This document shows positions 23,973 to 35,300 of a stretch of DNA of 64,000 nt, piece by piece. This stretch comes from Tetradesmus obliquus. Lineage: Eukaryota; Chlorophyta; Chlorophyceae; Sphaeropleales; Scenedesmaceae. The notes below the pieces were generated by a model, which saw nothing but the letters and a program-made list of their open reading frames with translations, ran no database searches and was not told where the DNA came from. The stretch spans positions 6,482,501 to 6,546,500 of the forward strand of contig CP126192.1 of NCBI GenBank assembly GCA_030272155.1, given 5' to 3'. Each line of letters begins with the position of its first letter. The first letter of the stretch is position 1. The position numbers and the translations under genes are program-made.

Positions 23973-26900
23973 CATTGCCGCTTGATGGACTATGCGGCTC
24001 CCAGTGACGTCGATGGCTTGCACTCACGCACACAAGAGTTTGTATGGCTGCCTTCTTACAGACACCATTTGACAGGAGATCTTCCAAGCAGCATCACGCA
24101 CGGCTACACTCTGCCGCACGCGTCCGCACCTGTGAAGTGCAGGCTGTGCATGTTCCAGCAGAGTGATTGCCGTTTGAATCGGTTTGACAGGAAACCGCGT
24201 TTCTATGCAACCGTCATGCTGAGCCACACTGCGCCGCACCTGTGAAGTGCAGGCTGTGCATGTTCCAGCAGCCGTTAAGGTCGATGGCGCGCAGCTGCGG
24301 CAGGCCCGCCAGCACCGCCTGCAGCTGCAGGCCAGATGCACGCCTGCAGCCAAACAGGTTGAGCTGCTGCAGGGCCGGCACCTGCGGGCAGCAGGCACAG
24401 CGGCGCAGCGAAACCGGCAGTGTCGTAGCGTGATTCATTATGCTACAAACAGCCATGACAGCTGCAGCTAGCTTGATGAAGTGCAGCAGCAACGGACAGC
24501 GAGCCAGGCTGCGCACTGCTGTGCATGCAGCTGCTGGCCATGCCTCGCAGCCTCACCTGCCATGCATCTGGGTGCTGTGCTGTGCTGTGCTGTGAAGTGA
24601 TGCGCATGCACTGCGTCCATCCTGTGCGCTGCTGTGCTGTGCTGTGCGCTGCTGTGCTGTGCATTCCTCTGCTGTCCAACCTGTGCTGTGCTGGCCATAG
24701 TGCTGCTGTCCTGGCCGCCTCACCTGCCATGCGTCCGGGTGCAGTGCAGTGCGGTGCTGTGCATGCGCAGCTGTCAATCCTGTGTTGTGCTGTGCTGTGC
24801 TGTGCTGTGCTGTGCTGTGCATTGCGCTGCTGGCCATGCCCCGCAGCCTCACCTGCCATGCATCTGGGTGCAGATCGATGAGGCTGCCGCACTGCGCAAG
24901 GCTCAGGCTGGTGAGAGACGGGCACCTGCAGCAGCAGCAGCAGCAGCGGCAGCAGCAGGGTGAGACAGAGTGCTGAGAGGTGTTGAAAGCCTTGGCCTTA
25001 CTGTCACACGAGCTGTGGCTGTGTGCAGTTGTGCGACATTCGGTGGAGGATGGCCCTGCCCACATGCCCGCACATGCTGCCACTGTAAGTGACGCTGCGG
25101 CATCTTTGTGTAAGCCAGCTGCTGCTACAGCTTTGCTTGCCACTTTGAAAGATCAGTCTAGTAAAATAACCGTCACCCCACCCGCCTCACCGCATGCACA
25201 GGTGGTACAGCATCCTGCAGGCGCTCAGGCTCAGGCTGACTAGCTGCGGCAACGCCACGTCGGCCAGCTGTCACTTATGTTCAAAATGCTTGACTAACAA
25301 TTACTCACCGCATGCGCAGGCGGTACAGCGTCCTGCACGCGCTCAGGTTCAAGCTAACCAGCTGCGGCAGTGCCACATCCACCAGTTATCATTATAACCC
25401 AAGTTGTTCAATTAATTAAACACTCACCGCATGCGCAGGCGGTACAGCGTCCTGCACGCGCTCAGGTTCAAGCCAACCAGCTGCGGCAGCGCCACATCCA
25501 CCAGCCTCAAAAAGTGACAGCAGGACAGGTCCAGCCGTTCCATGGGGTGGCTTGCAGGCAGGTGGAGCACCAGCTGTGTCAGGCCCTGCACGCGTGATGC
25601 CCGCAGCTCCCGCAGCACGCCCTGCAAATGGAGAGCAAGCAGTAGAAAATCAGCGATTGATGGCAGCGCTGGTGTAAATTGCGGCTGTGTGAGGCCCTGC
25701 ACGCGTGATGCCCGCAGCTCCCGCAGCACGCCCTGGTAATGAAGCACAAGCAGCACAAACACAGCATGTGATGGCAGCAGTGGCGGTTGAACAGTCAGCT
25801 GGAGCTGCATGCGCGGACAGGTTGCCGAAGTTCTCTGCAGCAGTCACTGCCACAAGGGAGGACAGCAGCATGCGATGGCAGCAGCGCTATAGGGTTAGGT
25901 GCAGCTGCATACACATGCAGGATGGCCTCACTGCACAAGTCAACGGCAGTGATGAGGCAGCGCAGTTTCAGGTGATGCTGGTCTTGCGCTGTGTGAGGCT
26001 CCTGCAACATACATAGGCAATCAGCTACTATATCAACAGCTCTAGGTGCATCGTGCAGGTCTTGGCCACGTGCGCAACTGCTGCAATTGACACAGGCACT
26101 CGGCACCCGCAGAGTGGCAGCTGCAGGTGGCATCGGCTGTCATGCACAACTATCACTCTGCCAGTGCTTAGCGCAGAAAGCGGCGCATGAGTGGCACCAG
26201 CTGGCTGGCACATGAAGCAGGCTCCACTGCTGCTGCTGCAACCCCGGGAGTAACAAAGTGGACAACCACAGCGTCATGAAGCAGTGTTATCTGACATACA
26301 TGCGCTGACCAGCTGAGCGAAAACGTGCTGCTGACAGCCGGCTTCCTTGCAAGAAACATGCGACTCTGATTACACCACACACAGCAACACACACTGTGGT
26401 GCACGGCACTCCACATGTGGCCCACACAGGAAACCAAAGTATACTTGGAACACTGCAAACACATCACAAGCCAACCAACAAACAAACAAAGCAAAAAACA
26501 TGCCAAACTCGCTGCACGCTGGCTCACCAGAGGGGGCACCACCAGCCCAGCCGAGCTGAAGCGCCTGCAGCCGCTGATGTCCAACACGGCCAGCGAATGC
26601 TTCGTGGCCGGGCCCTGCAGCACCTGCCGCAGCCCATCATCAGCAAAGCCTGAGGCTCCACCTGACAGCCGCAGCTCAGTCAGGCCGCCAGTAGCAGCAG
26701 CAGCAGCAGCGGCGGCAGCTGCGGCGGCGGCCTGCTGCTGCGAGCGCAGCTCGAGCGCTGCTAGGCGGTTTGTTACTGCTGAGGTTAGGTTGGTGTTGAG
26801 GGGATCGCGGATGGCTGGGTTGGGGCCTACCGGCAGTCCTGCTGCTGCTGCAGTGGAGCCTTCGCCACCAGCAGCTGCTGCGGAGTTGCTGCTGCCGCCT

Positions 26901-29531
26901 GCTGCTGCTGCAACTGCTGGCTCCTGCTCAGCAGCTGGCAGTTCAGTGTCATCCTCAGGGCCCTCTGCATGCTCTGCAGCTGCAGCTTCACCTTCACCTT
27001 TGCCTTGGCTGCCTGCTGCCGCATGCTCCGCAAGCTCTGCATCTGCATCTGCTGCTGCTGCACCTTCCTCTTCTTCAGGCCACTGCTCCCATTCACCGCT
27101 GCTGCTGCTGCTGCCATCCTCATCTCCGCTGTAGCCATTGGCCCTGGCATACTGCTCATAGTCAAACTCATCGTCGCTGCCTGCAGCCGCCTGCTCTGCA
27201 TCGTCTTGCTCATCCTGCTGCGGCTCCGCGGCGTACTTTGCAAGCTGGTAGAGCGACTTGTTGGTGAGGTTGGGGCAGTGGCTGAGGTCTAGGGACCTGG
27301 CAGGACAGATGACAGAACGTGACAGCATGTAAGGCAGGTGGCAGCACAAGGCACAGGATGATATCAGTGTTATGCCACCGCAAAGAGGCGAGACCTGGCC
27401 ATTGCAATTGCCACACGTACAACCAAAGGTCTAGGGACCTGGCAGGACAGCAGCACGCGGCAGAGCAGGCGGTTGTCTCGTCAGACCTCTCCCTGCTTCG
27501 GCCGACATGCCCCGACATGCCCCTGCACACCGCAGCCCCCTTGCCACGCATACAGGGCTGCAATATCTTCAACTGCTCAAACAACCAGTTGTTTCCTGTG
27601 CCCATGCAGCCCCACAGCAGCCCTGCAGCAACTCACCTCAGGTGCTTCAGGTTTGTCAGCGCCTCCGCCAGCACCATGTCAGTGGCCCCCACCAGCCCCC
27701 TTCACCCCTGCACAGTGTTGCTTGACTTTCTTTCAAAAACAGAGACAATCCCCTGCCCATGCAGATCAGCAGCAGCAGCCCCACAGCAGTCCTGCAGCAG
27801 CGCACCTCAGGTGCTTCAGGTTTGTCAGTGCCTCAGCCAGCACCCTGTCAGTGGCCCCCACCAGGCCCCGCATCACCCATACAGTGCTGCTTAACTCTTC
27901 ACAAAATCCCAGAAATTCCACTGCCCATCCAGTTCAGCAGCAGCACACCTCAGCTGCTTCACCAGCCCCTGCATCACCACACAGGCCCCCTCACCCCTAC
28001 ACAGTGCTGCTCGACTCTATATAACAACCCAGACAATCCTCTGCCCATCCACCTCAGCAGAACCCTGCAGCAGCAGCTCACCTCAGGTGCTTCAGGTTTG
28101 TCAGTGCCTCAGCCAGCACCCTGTCAGTGGCCTGCTGCAGCCACCTTCAGATACACATACACCTGCTTGACCATTGTTCGTAATCCCAGGCAATCCTCCG
28201 CCCATGCAGCACCACAGAAACCCTGCAGCAGCGCACCTCAGGTGCTTCAGGCTTGACAGCGCCTCAGCCAGCACCCTGTCAGTAACCCCCACCAGCCCCC
28301 TTCACCCTCACACAGTGCTACTCGCCTCTTTTTGTAATCCCAGGCAATCCTCGGCCCATGCAGCACCACAGAAACCCTGCAGCAGCTCACCTCAGGTGCT
28401 TCAGGCTGCTCAGCGCCTCAGCCAGCACCCTGTCAGTGGCCCCCACCTGCCACCTTCACACACACAGTGCGAATTGACGCTTTGCAAAAACCCAGACAAC
28501 CCTGTGCCCATGCAGCCCCACAGAAACCCTGCAGCAGCGCAACCCTGCAGCAGCGCACCTCAGGTGCTTCAGGTTTGTCAGTGCCTCAGCCAGCACCCTG
28601 TCAGTGGCCCCCACCAGGCCCCGCATCACCAGGCCAGTGACGGGCTGCGCCTGGCGGGCAGGCCGTGTGGATGCCTCTGCCACTGCCAGCACAGCCTTGA
28701 AGAGGCTCGCCTCTGCCTCCTGCTTGTGCATTGCCACAACCTGTGATAGATCCAGACAGCAGGCAGCCGGCGGCAGATGATGGGTGTGCAGGCAGCCAGG
28801 CAAGCACGCTGCGGTCACAAGTACACCTCGGAACAGGATGGCCTCCACCTCCTGCTTGCGCATTGCCACAACCTGCGGAAGAGATTGCCAGCAGGCACAA
28901 GACATTGAATGGCGAGCAGGCTCTGCCACTGCCAGCACAGCCTTGAAGAGGCTGGCCTCAGCCAAATAAACACCCAATAACATCAGCAGGCAGCTGCGCA
29001 CCTGGGGCGGCAGCTCCTCTGCGTCCAGCCGTGCAATGCCGCGCTGCAGCCTGCTCAGGTCCACCAGCCCAGCAGAAGCATGGCCCGCCACCATGCCCAC
29101 CAGCCCCGAATACCTCTATCCGAAAGACAACAAGACCAGAGGCAACTGCTCACCTGGGAAGCCAGCTCCTCTGCATGATGTGGTCATCAGACACAAAACA
29201 ATACTGCTGCCACCTCCCTTTCGTCCATCCAAAAGCACACCCAAAAACGCACCTGTGGCGGCAGCTCGTCCGCGTCCAGCCGTGCGATGCCGCGCTCCAA
29301 CCTGCTCAGGTCCACCAGCCCAGCACACGCGTGGCCCGCCACCATGCCCACAAGCCCCGAGTACCCGAGCCCAGGCGGCAGCAGCAGCCGCGCCACGTGG
29401 CGCCGCATGTGGCGGGCGCGCTGGCAGAACTCGGCGCATGTTGGTGCAGCGCGTGCCAGGTCACGCAGCGGCAGGTGGCTCAAGATGGCTTGCTTGACGT
29501 CGGCAGGGAGTTCGGACCATGAGAGCGGCAT
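23491..29531 (-). CDS. F-box / leucine-rich repeat protein
   Basis: Seven minus-strand exons close in phase: 29531-29253, 28740-28559, 27296-26528, 25621-25428, 24925-24853, 24381-24240 and 23918-23491, giving 688 residues. The N-terminus is an F-box (LSWSELPADVKQAILSHL then RDLARAAPTCAEFC), the SKP1-binding module of SCF ubiquitin ligases. LRRs of the cysteine-containing AMN1/FBXL type follow: LKHLRSLDLSHCPNLTNKSL, LAVLDISGCRRFSS, MERLDLSCCHFLRLVDVALP, LVGLNLSACRTLYRL, CPSLTSLSLAQCGSLIDL, ALQQLNLFGCRRASGL, LRAIDLNGCWNMHSLH and LESVDITGCRNLGAF. The third exon carries an acidic, Ala/Glu/Gln-rich insert of about 170 residues between LRRs. The tail ends in SGCTSLSPEARARLAAAVAV. Role inferred: substrate receptor of an SCF E3; the substrate is unknown. 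Introns are full of duplicated exon edges (separate entries). Confidence 0.88.
24113..24156 (-). repeat. Echo of F-box/LRR exon 6 end
   Basis: The segment with CACCTGTGAAGTGCAGGCTG on plus at about 24128 repeats the end of exon 6 and its donor (true copy 24238-24273), with flanking GCCGCAC shared as well. Confidence 0.9.
24543..24837 (-). repeat. Two echoes of exon 5 donor edge plus TGTGC microsatellite
   Basis: The plus-strand string CCTCACCTGCCATGC, the exon 5 end and donor on minus (true copy 24848-24862), recurs at about 24550 and 24718. Each copy is followed by a (TGTGC)n tract; the longest, about eight units, is at 24784-24822. The unit spacing is about 130-170 bases. Confidence 0.88.
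25186..25420 (-). repeat. Two echoes of F-box/LRR exon 4 end
   Basis: The last about 75 bases of exon 4 with its donor (plus-strand CACCGCATGCGCAGGCGG through CACATCCACCAG; true copy 25425-25504) occur at about 25188-25262 and 25307-25383. They keep an LNLSACRTLYRLR-like reading on minus. Spacing is about 118 bases. Confidence 0.93.
25680..25745 (-). repeat. Echo of F-box/LRR exon 4 start
   Basis: About 60 bases including the acceptor region and the codons for GVLRELRASRVQGLTQ repeat the true exon start (25578-25625). The match is almost exact. Confidence 0.93.
27430..27455 (-). repeat. Echo of F-box/LRR exon 3 acceptor
   Basis: GGTCTAGGGACCTGGCAGGA at 27428 matches the acceptor edge of exon 3 at 27286-27305 on plus. 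Confidence 0.85.
27628..28450 (-). repeat. Array of echoes of F-box/LRR exon 2 end
   Basis: The last about 55 bases of exon 2 plus its donor (plus-strand CACCTCAGGTGCTTCAGG to CCCTGTCAGTGG) occur at about 27633, 27802, 28078, 28233 and 28388 and in degenerate form at about 27933, before the true copy at 28557. Spacing is about 155-170 bases. On minus the copies keep ATDRVLAEALTNLKHLR or close variants (DMVLAEAL; AEALSSLKHLR), and all keep the GT donor. Confidence 0.95.
28837..28965 (-). repeat. Echoes of F-box/LRR exon 2 start
   Basis: Plus-strand ATTGCCACAACCTG at about 28861 with the preceding CTCCTGCTTGCG repeats the exon 2 acceptor edge (28706-28743). About 28919-28963 repeats the next exon piece (CACTGCCAGCACAGCCTTGA). 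The two pieces together recreate the exon start in separated form. Confidence 0.9.
28996..29117 (-). repeat. Echo of F-box/LRR exon 1 end
   Basis: About 115 bases repeat the last third of exon 1 and its donor (true copy 29248-29365). On minus they read GMVAGHASAGLVDLSRLQRG and ELPPQ before GTGCGC. Differences are few and mostly silent or conservative. Confidence 0.93.
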
Positions 29532-29671
29532 TTTGCTGCTGCTGCTGGCGCCGGCTGCTGCTGCTGCTGCACTGCTGGATGCTTGGCCTGCAAGCAGGGC
29601 ACGGCAGCAACACGAACACCCGAAGATTGTGAATTGTCGGCGAGAGCGAGAGAGAGAGAGAGTTCGGCCCG
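29532..29671. other. 5' flank of the F-box/LRR gene
   Basis: It contains a CTG/GCN stretch just upstream of the start and a GA-rich run at 29641-29662 (GAGAGAGAGA). No exon is seen. Confidence 0.5.
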
Positions 29672-29882
29672 GCGAGAGAGAGGTCGGTTACGAGGTGGGC
29701 AAGCTGTCACCCTAGTGTGAGTCACTTGCCCCACCGCCCCGGGAGAGAGGTCTGTTACAGGGGTGGGCAAGCTATCGCCCTAGAGCGAGTCACTTGCCCC
29801 TCCTCCGCCCCGCGAGAGAGAGGTCTGTTACAGGGGTGGGCAAGCTATTGCCCTAGAGCGAGTCACTTGCCCCTCTTTCAGC
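29672..29882. repeat. Three 70-base hairpin repeats upstream of the F-box gene
   Basis: Three tandem units share GAGAGAGGT, GGGCAAG, CCTAG and CTTGCCC. Each can fold: outer arms GGGCAAG/CTTGCCC at 29697-29703 with 29725-29731, 29765-29771 with 29793-29799, and 29838-29844 with 29866-29872. Inner arms differ between units but still pair: TCAC/GTGA (29707, 29717), TCGC/GCGA (29775, 29785) and TTGC/GCGA (29848, 29858; one G-T wobble). The repeat lies 140-350 bases 5' of the F-box/LRR start codon. Confidence 0.85.
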
Positions 29883-30584
29883 TCACAAATCATGAGAACC
29901 CGATAGCAAGCCACAAGATGCAACCAAAGTGAAACTCCAGAGGCATCTTGCAGCCCCTACCTCCCCATAAACCAACAAGTACATGCAGTGCAGCATGTGC
30001 GAAGTGCAGCACGAAAAGCAGCAGGGTGCTCAAAGCACAGGGCACAAAACGCACAAGGGAAGGCAGGCATGGTCCAAACAGCAAGCGGGATGCACAATGG
30101 TGCTGCTTACCATAGGTGTTTGGCATGATTGCACCAAGGCACTGCTGTACACACCAGACTGCAGCAAGCAGGAGCACGCGGGACCGACAGGAGACACTGC
30201 ATGTGACATGCAAACTAAGGTGCTACTGCTTCTGCAATCCTCATGGCTGACAAGCACAGAAGCACGCAATGCGACACACAGAGCTGGAAAATCAAGCACA
30301 GTGACACACGAGATGCAACATGGCCTTGCCAGAAAGTGGAAATTGGACAACTACTGACAGCACATCATGTAAAAGCAGGAAGGTCAACCAGAGCGGGGCG
30401 CCAGTACAATGCGCAGCTGTGCTGGATCAGATCGCAAGAAGGGGTGATCTCCAGGCACCGCAACACGCCAATGAGCCGGCGCAGCCGCCATTGCCACAAA
30501 ATCAGCAAGCAATTCCCAAAACCGCAAAACCGCCTGCTGCTTCGCCTCCTGTAACACCTGCGCTAGTAGTTGCTGTCGCTGTTG
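29883..30584. other. 3' flank of the CUE gene / 5' flank of the F-box gene
   Basis: No exon recognised. Open frames on both strands lack splice context. Confidence 0.5.
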
Positions 30585-31742
30585 TTATTGTTGCAGCTGA
30601 TATTGCTGCCTACGCTGCTCAACCAGCTGGTTATGCTGTTGCTGCGCAGCAGTGAGAGCTGCAGGCTGAAACACATCTGTAATAGGTACCTGCCATTGCG
30701 GCGGCGGCGCAGACGGCCGCGGCGCAGCAGGCGCGGGCGGCGGAATGTGCAGCGTGTTAGCCTGCCGTCGGCCAACATCCATGGCATTCAGAGCAGCTAA
30801 ACAAATAACCCCCCAAACACCCTGGTGGAGCCGCTTAGGGCCGGGAGGCCGCTGCATCAACCAGACATGCCGCATAGCAAGCGCCCGTCGATGTTCAGCA
30901 CCTTTATTGCTCAGTATAATGAGCAACAATCTCCCGGACACAACATCTGGGGTGTGCCGTAGTGAAGTTGGCAGGCTGTGGCCTGGTGCGTGGCAAGGGA
31001 CAGATACGGGTGCAGGTTCACACCCTGGGTCGCACGAAAGGGTGTGGGCTTAGTGCTTCGGGTACACACCCAGTAGCAGATGTGTCACAGATTGATTGGA
31101 GCCAAACAGAGTGCCAGGCTAAGCAATTGCAGGCGATTGCAGGCAATGCGACATCTGTAGCATGTGATTTAACCTGCAGGACAGGACAGTGCAGCATTGC
31201 AGACTGCACGTGAAGTAAACCAAAAGGAGTCCCCTGGGCAGGGCATGAGCCACTGAGGGGCAAAGCCACAGCCATGCAATGGGATTCAAGGAGTTAAGTG
31301 AGATACAAGTCAGCCTACCTGGCATGGCTGCTGCTCCAGCTGGCGCAGCAGCAGCGCCCAGCATGCCCAGCAGCGCATCAACCGCTGTTTCAAAAGCGCC
31401 ACCACAAGCTGCCAGCACATCGCGGATAACAGCAGGCTCTGCTGAACCCTGGAACATGTCCATCAGCTGGCGTAGCACCTCCTCCTGGTTGGCAGGCGAG
31501 GCTGCCTGCTGCTTGTGCTGCTGCTTTCCTGCAAGCTGTGAGTCCTTGAGCTGGAAGAACTTCTCCTTCTCACGCTTGCGCTGCTGCTCCCCCCGCTTGC
31601 CCCTTGGAGGTAGCTGCTGCGGGTCTTCACCGGATTCGTCTTCATCATCCAACAGGGCCTCAAAGGCTGCCCGGTTGCGGGAGTTGTTCAGGTCATATGT
31701 AACTGACTGGCCAGATCCTGCCTGGCGCTGCTTGCGGGTCAT
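30585..31742 (-). CDS. CUE-domain (ubiquitin-binding-like) protein
   Basis: Two exons, 31742-31319 and 30796-30585, join G+CT in phase and give 211 residues. The N-terminus MTRKQRQAGSGQSVTYDLNN is followed by an acidic patch (LLDDEDESGED) and a strongly basic helix (GKRGEQQRKREKEKFFQLK). Residues about 97-137 form a three-helix CUE-like unit: EEVLRQLMDMFQGSAEPAVI then DVLAACGGAFETAVDALLGML. The usual MFP motif reads MFQ and the closing Leu-Leu is present. CUE domains bind mono-ubiquitin. The second exon codes for LNAMDVGRRQANTLHIPPP, a proline-rich linker and a Gln-rich helix ending at TAA. No enzyme domain is visible. It runs head to head with the AP2 gene. The assignment rests on the CUE pattern only; a UBA-like fold is the alternative. 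Confidence 0.68.
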
Positions 31743-32306
31743 GCTGCTGGAACGCTGCTTACAGTGGAATGTGATCAAGCAGGGAGACGTTGACTGTTGT
31801 CACAGAGTGGTATTAAGCATCACAGCACGGATCAGGACAGAAGACAGATGCAGTCCAGGGAGTGGGAAAGAGGGCAACAATGCGTACACACCTATGCGCA
31901 TAGCACCCAAACTCGTACTTATCAGTGTAAACCAAGCATAGATCAAAGCAATATTGTCGTACCCAGCGCCCTTTGGCTTGGGATGTCACGCGAAACCTTG
32001 TGACAAGTTAACCGTGAGCAGCTCTTGCTGTAAGGTGGCCACGTACCTTACGTTCAACCTCTTACTATAATTCACAGCTGCAAGGCCGAGGCTCTGCAAG
32101 CTTCGTTGCCGTGATTTGCAAGCTTTACTGCTGCTGGCAGTGTATTGTCCAGCGAAAAGGCTACTTTCCGTCTCAATACGTTTGATTTCAGCTATCTGAA
32201 CACCTCTAGGACTTTGGGCTGGAAGGATCAGGGCCACGCCGGAGAAGCACTTTGAGCCGGGCCTGTTGTAACCTTTTTGGTTCAGAATTCAGTCTGGAGC
32301 GTTTAC
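31743..32306. other. Divergent promoter region, CUE gene / AP2 gene
   Basis: 564 bases between the two start codons with no supported exon. An in-frame upstream ATG for AP2 lies at 32277. Confidence 0.5.
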
Positions 32307-35300
32307 ATGTCAACTCTACCAAGCATAGCAGGGGCAGCAGCTCCTGCAATGGCACCACAGGCCTCAGTCGGTGCCTCGGTGGCAGGGCCTAGCAGCAGTG
32401 CGTCTGAAATGACGCCGGCAGGCTCGGGATTGTTGTTAAGTAGTCAGGGGAGCACAGGTCAGCCAGCGAGTGCACTCATCCCCGTCTCAGCAACAGCCCC
32501 TATCCAGGTGGTCGCGCTGCCTGGATCAGTAGCGCTTGGCCAAAATTCCAGCGCACTCACAGATGCTATGTCTCAGCAGATTCTGGGCGCAGAGGTGAGT
32601 CGGGCATGATGGGAGCTCGGGTGTGTGGAGGGGACAAGTGCAGTAGGGGCCTGATCTGACCCCTGCAGGCAGCAGGTGCATGCATGCTTCCTTCTGCAGC
32701 TTCTATTTGATGCATTTTGCTCGGGTGCACGTCGCTAGGTGACTTTCCTAAGTCAGCAGTGCATGTGGCAGAGTGCTTTGGTTGCAGCTGCTGCAGGCTG
32801 GTGAAGCACACTGCCATGCGTAACACTCAGCATGCTGTTATGCAGGGCCTTGATGCTAATGGTGCAGCACAGGGCCTGGTTCCCGCAGTGCCACCTGCAA
32901 TGGTGGTGTCTAAGGGCAAGAACAAGACCTACAGGGGTGTCAGGCAGCGGCCTTGGGGCAAGTGGGCAGCAGAGATCAGGGACCCCACTGTGGGCGCCAG
33001 GCGGTGCGTGTGTCTGCGTTGTGACTGAACCGCGCAATGCAACTCATATTGTGCCGCATGTGTTTCAGCAGTCCTTGCAAACTGGCGTGCAGACGTGGAC
33101 ATGGTAGCAGTGCATGCATACTGCATGCATACTGCAAGCGATGCCTCCAGCAGTAAGACGAGCAGCCTGGCGCCGCCAGCATGCTGCAGAATGGCTCAGC
33201 ATGACGCCAGAATGGCCCTGCATACAATCGCATGCATGCCCAAGCTGCACTCAGCACTGCCTCACAACATTTGGCCACACTCTGCAAACCCAACTGCCAA
33301 AAACAGGTGGCTGGGCACGTTTGACACAGCAGAGGAGGCTGCGCGTGCATATGATGCTGCCGCGCGCGCCATCCGCGGCCCCGCAGCGCGCTGCAACTTC
33401 CCTCTGCCAGAGGAGATGTCAGCGCAGCAGGTTGAGGCGCACTGCAAGGCAGAGAAGGAGCGGCTGATCAAGTCTGATGCAGAGAAGGGCAAGGTGCATG
33501 CAGGCGCAGTCATGGGCGCAGCCGCGGCGGCGCACCACCAGCAGTACCAGCAGTACGTCCACCCGGCCGCAATGCACGGCGGCGCGGTGGTGTCGGCGGC
33601 AGCGCTGGTCACTGACGGTGCGTGCTGCGGTTGGGGCGATGCTGCAGCAGACGTGGTCACGCGGCTTCGTATGGTTGTTACAGCAGCAGCAGCAGCAGCA
33701 GCAGGGTCTGGCGGCCACTGAGCCAATGGTCAAGCTGTTATGTGCATGTCAGCCTTTTCGTCTTTATGGACCCAACTCCGCACGGAGTACAGCAGCGTCT
33801 GCATTTCCATGCAAGCGCTCGTAGTGAGCGCATGCATTACCCAGCAGTCTTCTTCAGCTTGTTGCACCAGCATGACACATCGCCTGGCATGCCGGCTGCA
33901 TTTGCGTGGCTCCTGCAGGCAACAAGGTGCGTGGCGTGAAGGCGGGCCCTCGCAAGGTCAAGAAGCAGGCCTTTGGCATGATGCCCTGCGGCGTGCCGGG
34001 CCCTGCTGGGCCCTCCGCAGCAGTTGCCGCTGTGCTGGAGGGCAACGGCATCCTCATGGGCAGCAGCGTGGATGAGCACCACCTGATCCACAAGCCTGCA
34101 AAAATGGGGCTGGCCGCGAGTGATATTACCGGGGCCATGGCGGTGGCGGACGCGATGCACTTTGGGGGCGGCGTGAATGGGGCGAGCCCGAGCCTGGTGA
34201 GGATGGGTGGCTGATTGGTTGGGCATAGCTGTCTGCAGGGCTGCTGTCTGCAGTGCTTCTGGCTGCAGGGCTGTTGGCTGTATGGCTGGTAGTGCTCAAG
34301 TGCGGACGCACTGGCGTCAAGGCAGCCACAGCACTGCGGCACTGCCAGTAAAGCTCAGTTTGGTAGCACGCCACGCCCGCATGTCACCCACAATCAGAGC
34401 CAAGGCTTCTCATTTTACCTCATGCTAGCTCCATACGCTGCATCACACACGCTTGCAGCCCCATGCCCATTCGCTAACAGGTTCAACCGCTGCCTTGCTG
34501 CCTTATTGCTAATGTTTTCCCTCCTCCCCGCAGCTCTTCGCGGGGCTGCACCACGGCGCGCCCGGCTCCGGCACGCACGGCAAGCTGCCGGAGTGGCCTC
34601 CTGCAGGCTCGCTGGGTGGCAGCCTGGGCATGGGCATGGGGCTGTCTCCCGGGCACATGATGATGTTTGGCACGCCGCCGCTGGGGCGCAGCGTGGACAT
34701 GGTGGACGTGTGCACGCAGCTCATGGAGGCGGGCGGTGAGTAGTGCGGCGCTGCTGGTTGTTGTCGTTGCATCCTCTCACCGCAATGTTATGCATGCTGG
34801 TAGCGCAGCGTGGACAAGGTGGACGTGTGCACGCAGCTTATGGAGGCGGGCCGTGAGTAGTGCGGCTAGAAGTACTGCGTTTAGAGCTGTGCAGTGTCGT
34901 ACGGACCCGCTGCTCTGCATGCATGCACGGCACTTGCGCAGCCGTTGGTGCTGCAAAATGCCACTTGAGCCTGTGCAAATTCTTTCCAACAGCTGAAATT
35001 GCCCATTTGGCTGAGACATGGTTCTTCATGTTGCCGTGCGCCTCCTGTTTCCTGCTGCAGTGGACCACATGGCCATGGGCAGCCTGCGCGCGGAGCTGCT
35101 GCTGCCGCCCTGCATGGCGCTGGGCGAGGATGAGGACGAGGATGAGCACGAGGCGGAGATGGCCATACTGGGCCAGGGCACAGGCAGCTTCAGCAAGCCC
35201 GGCGGGCCAGGTGGGTGTGATGCGTTGATGTGCATGGGTCGTCTGGTGCAGCAATGCCAGGGAGTGCCGGGATGATAATCATAATTAGAGCAACAGCAGC

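Noticed and set aside
24543..24881. Cys-rich open frames that look like a small secreted protein
   Set aside because: They are translations of the TGTGC microsatellite.
26415..27134. 239-codon open frame on plus
   Set aside because: Shadow of the F-box/LRR exon 3, which has matched splice phases and LRR motifs on minus.
27628..28620. CRISPR-like regular spacing of repeats
   Set aside because: The repeats are copies of an adjacent exon edge, about 55 bases long with diverged related spacers, in a eukaryotic intron; no cas genes.
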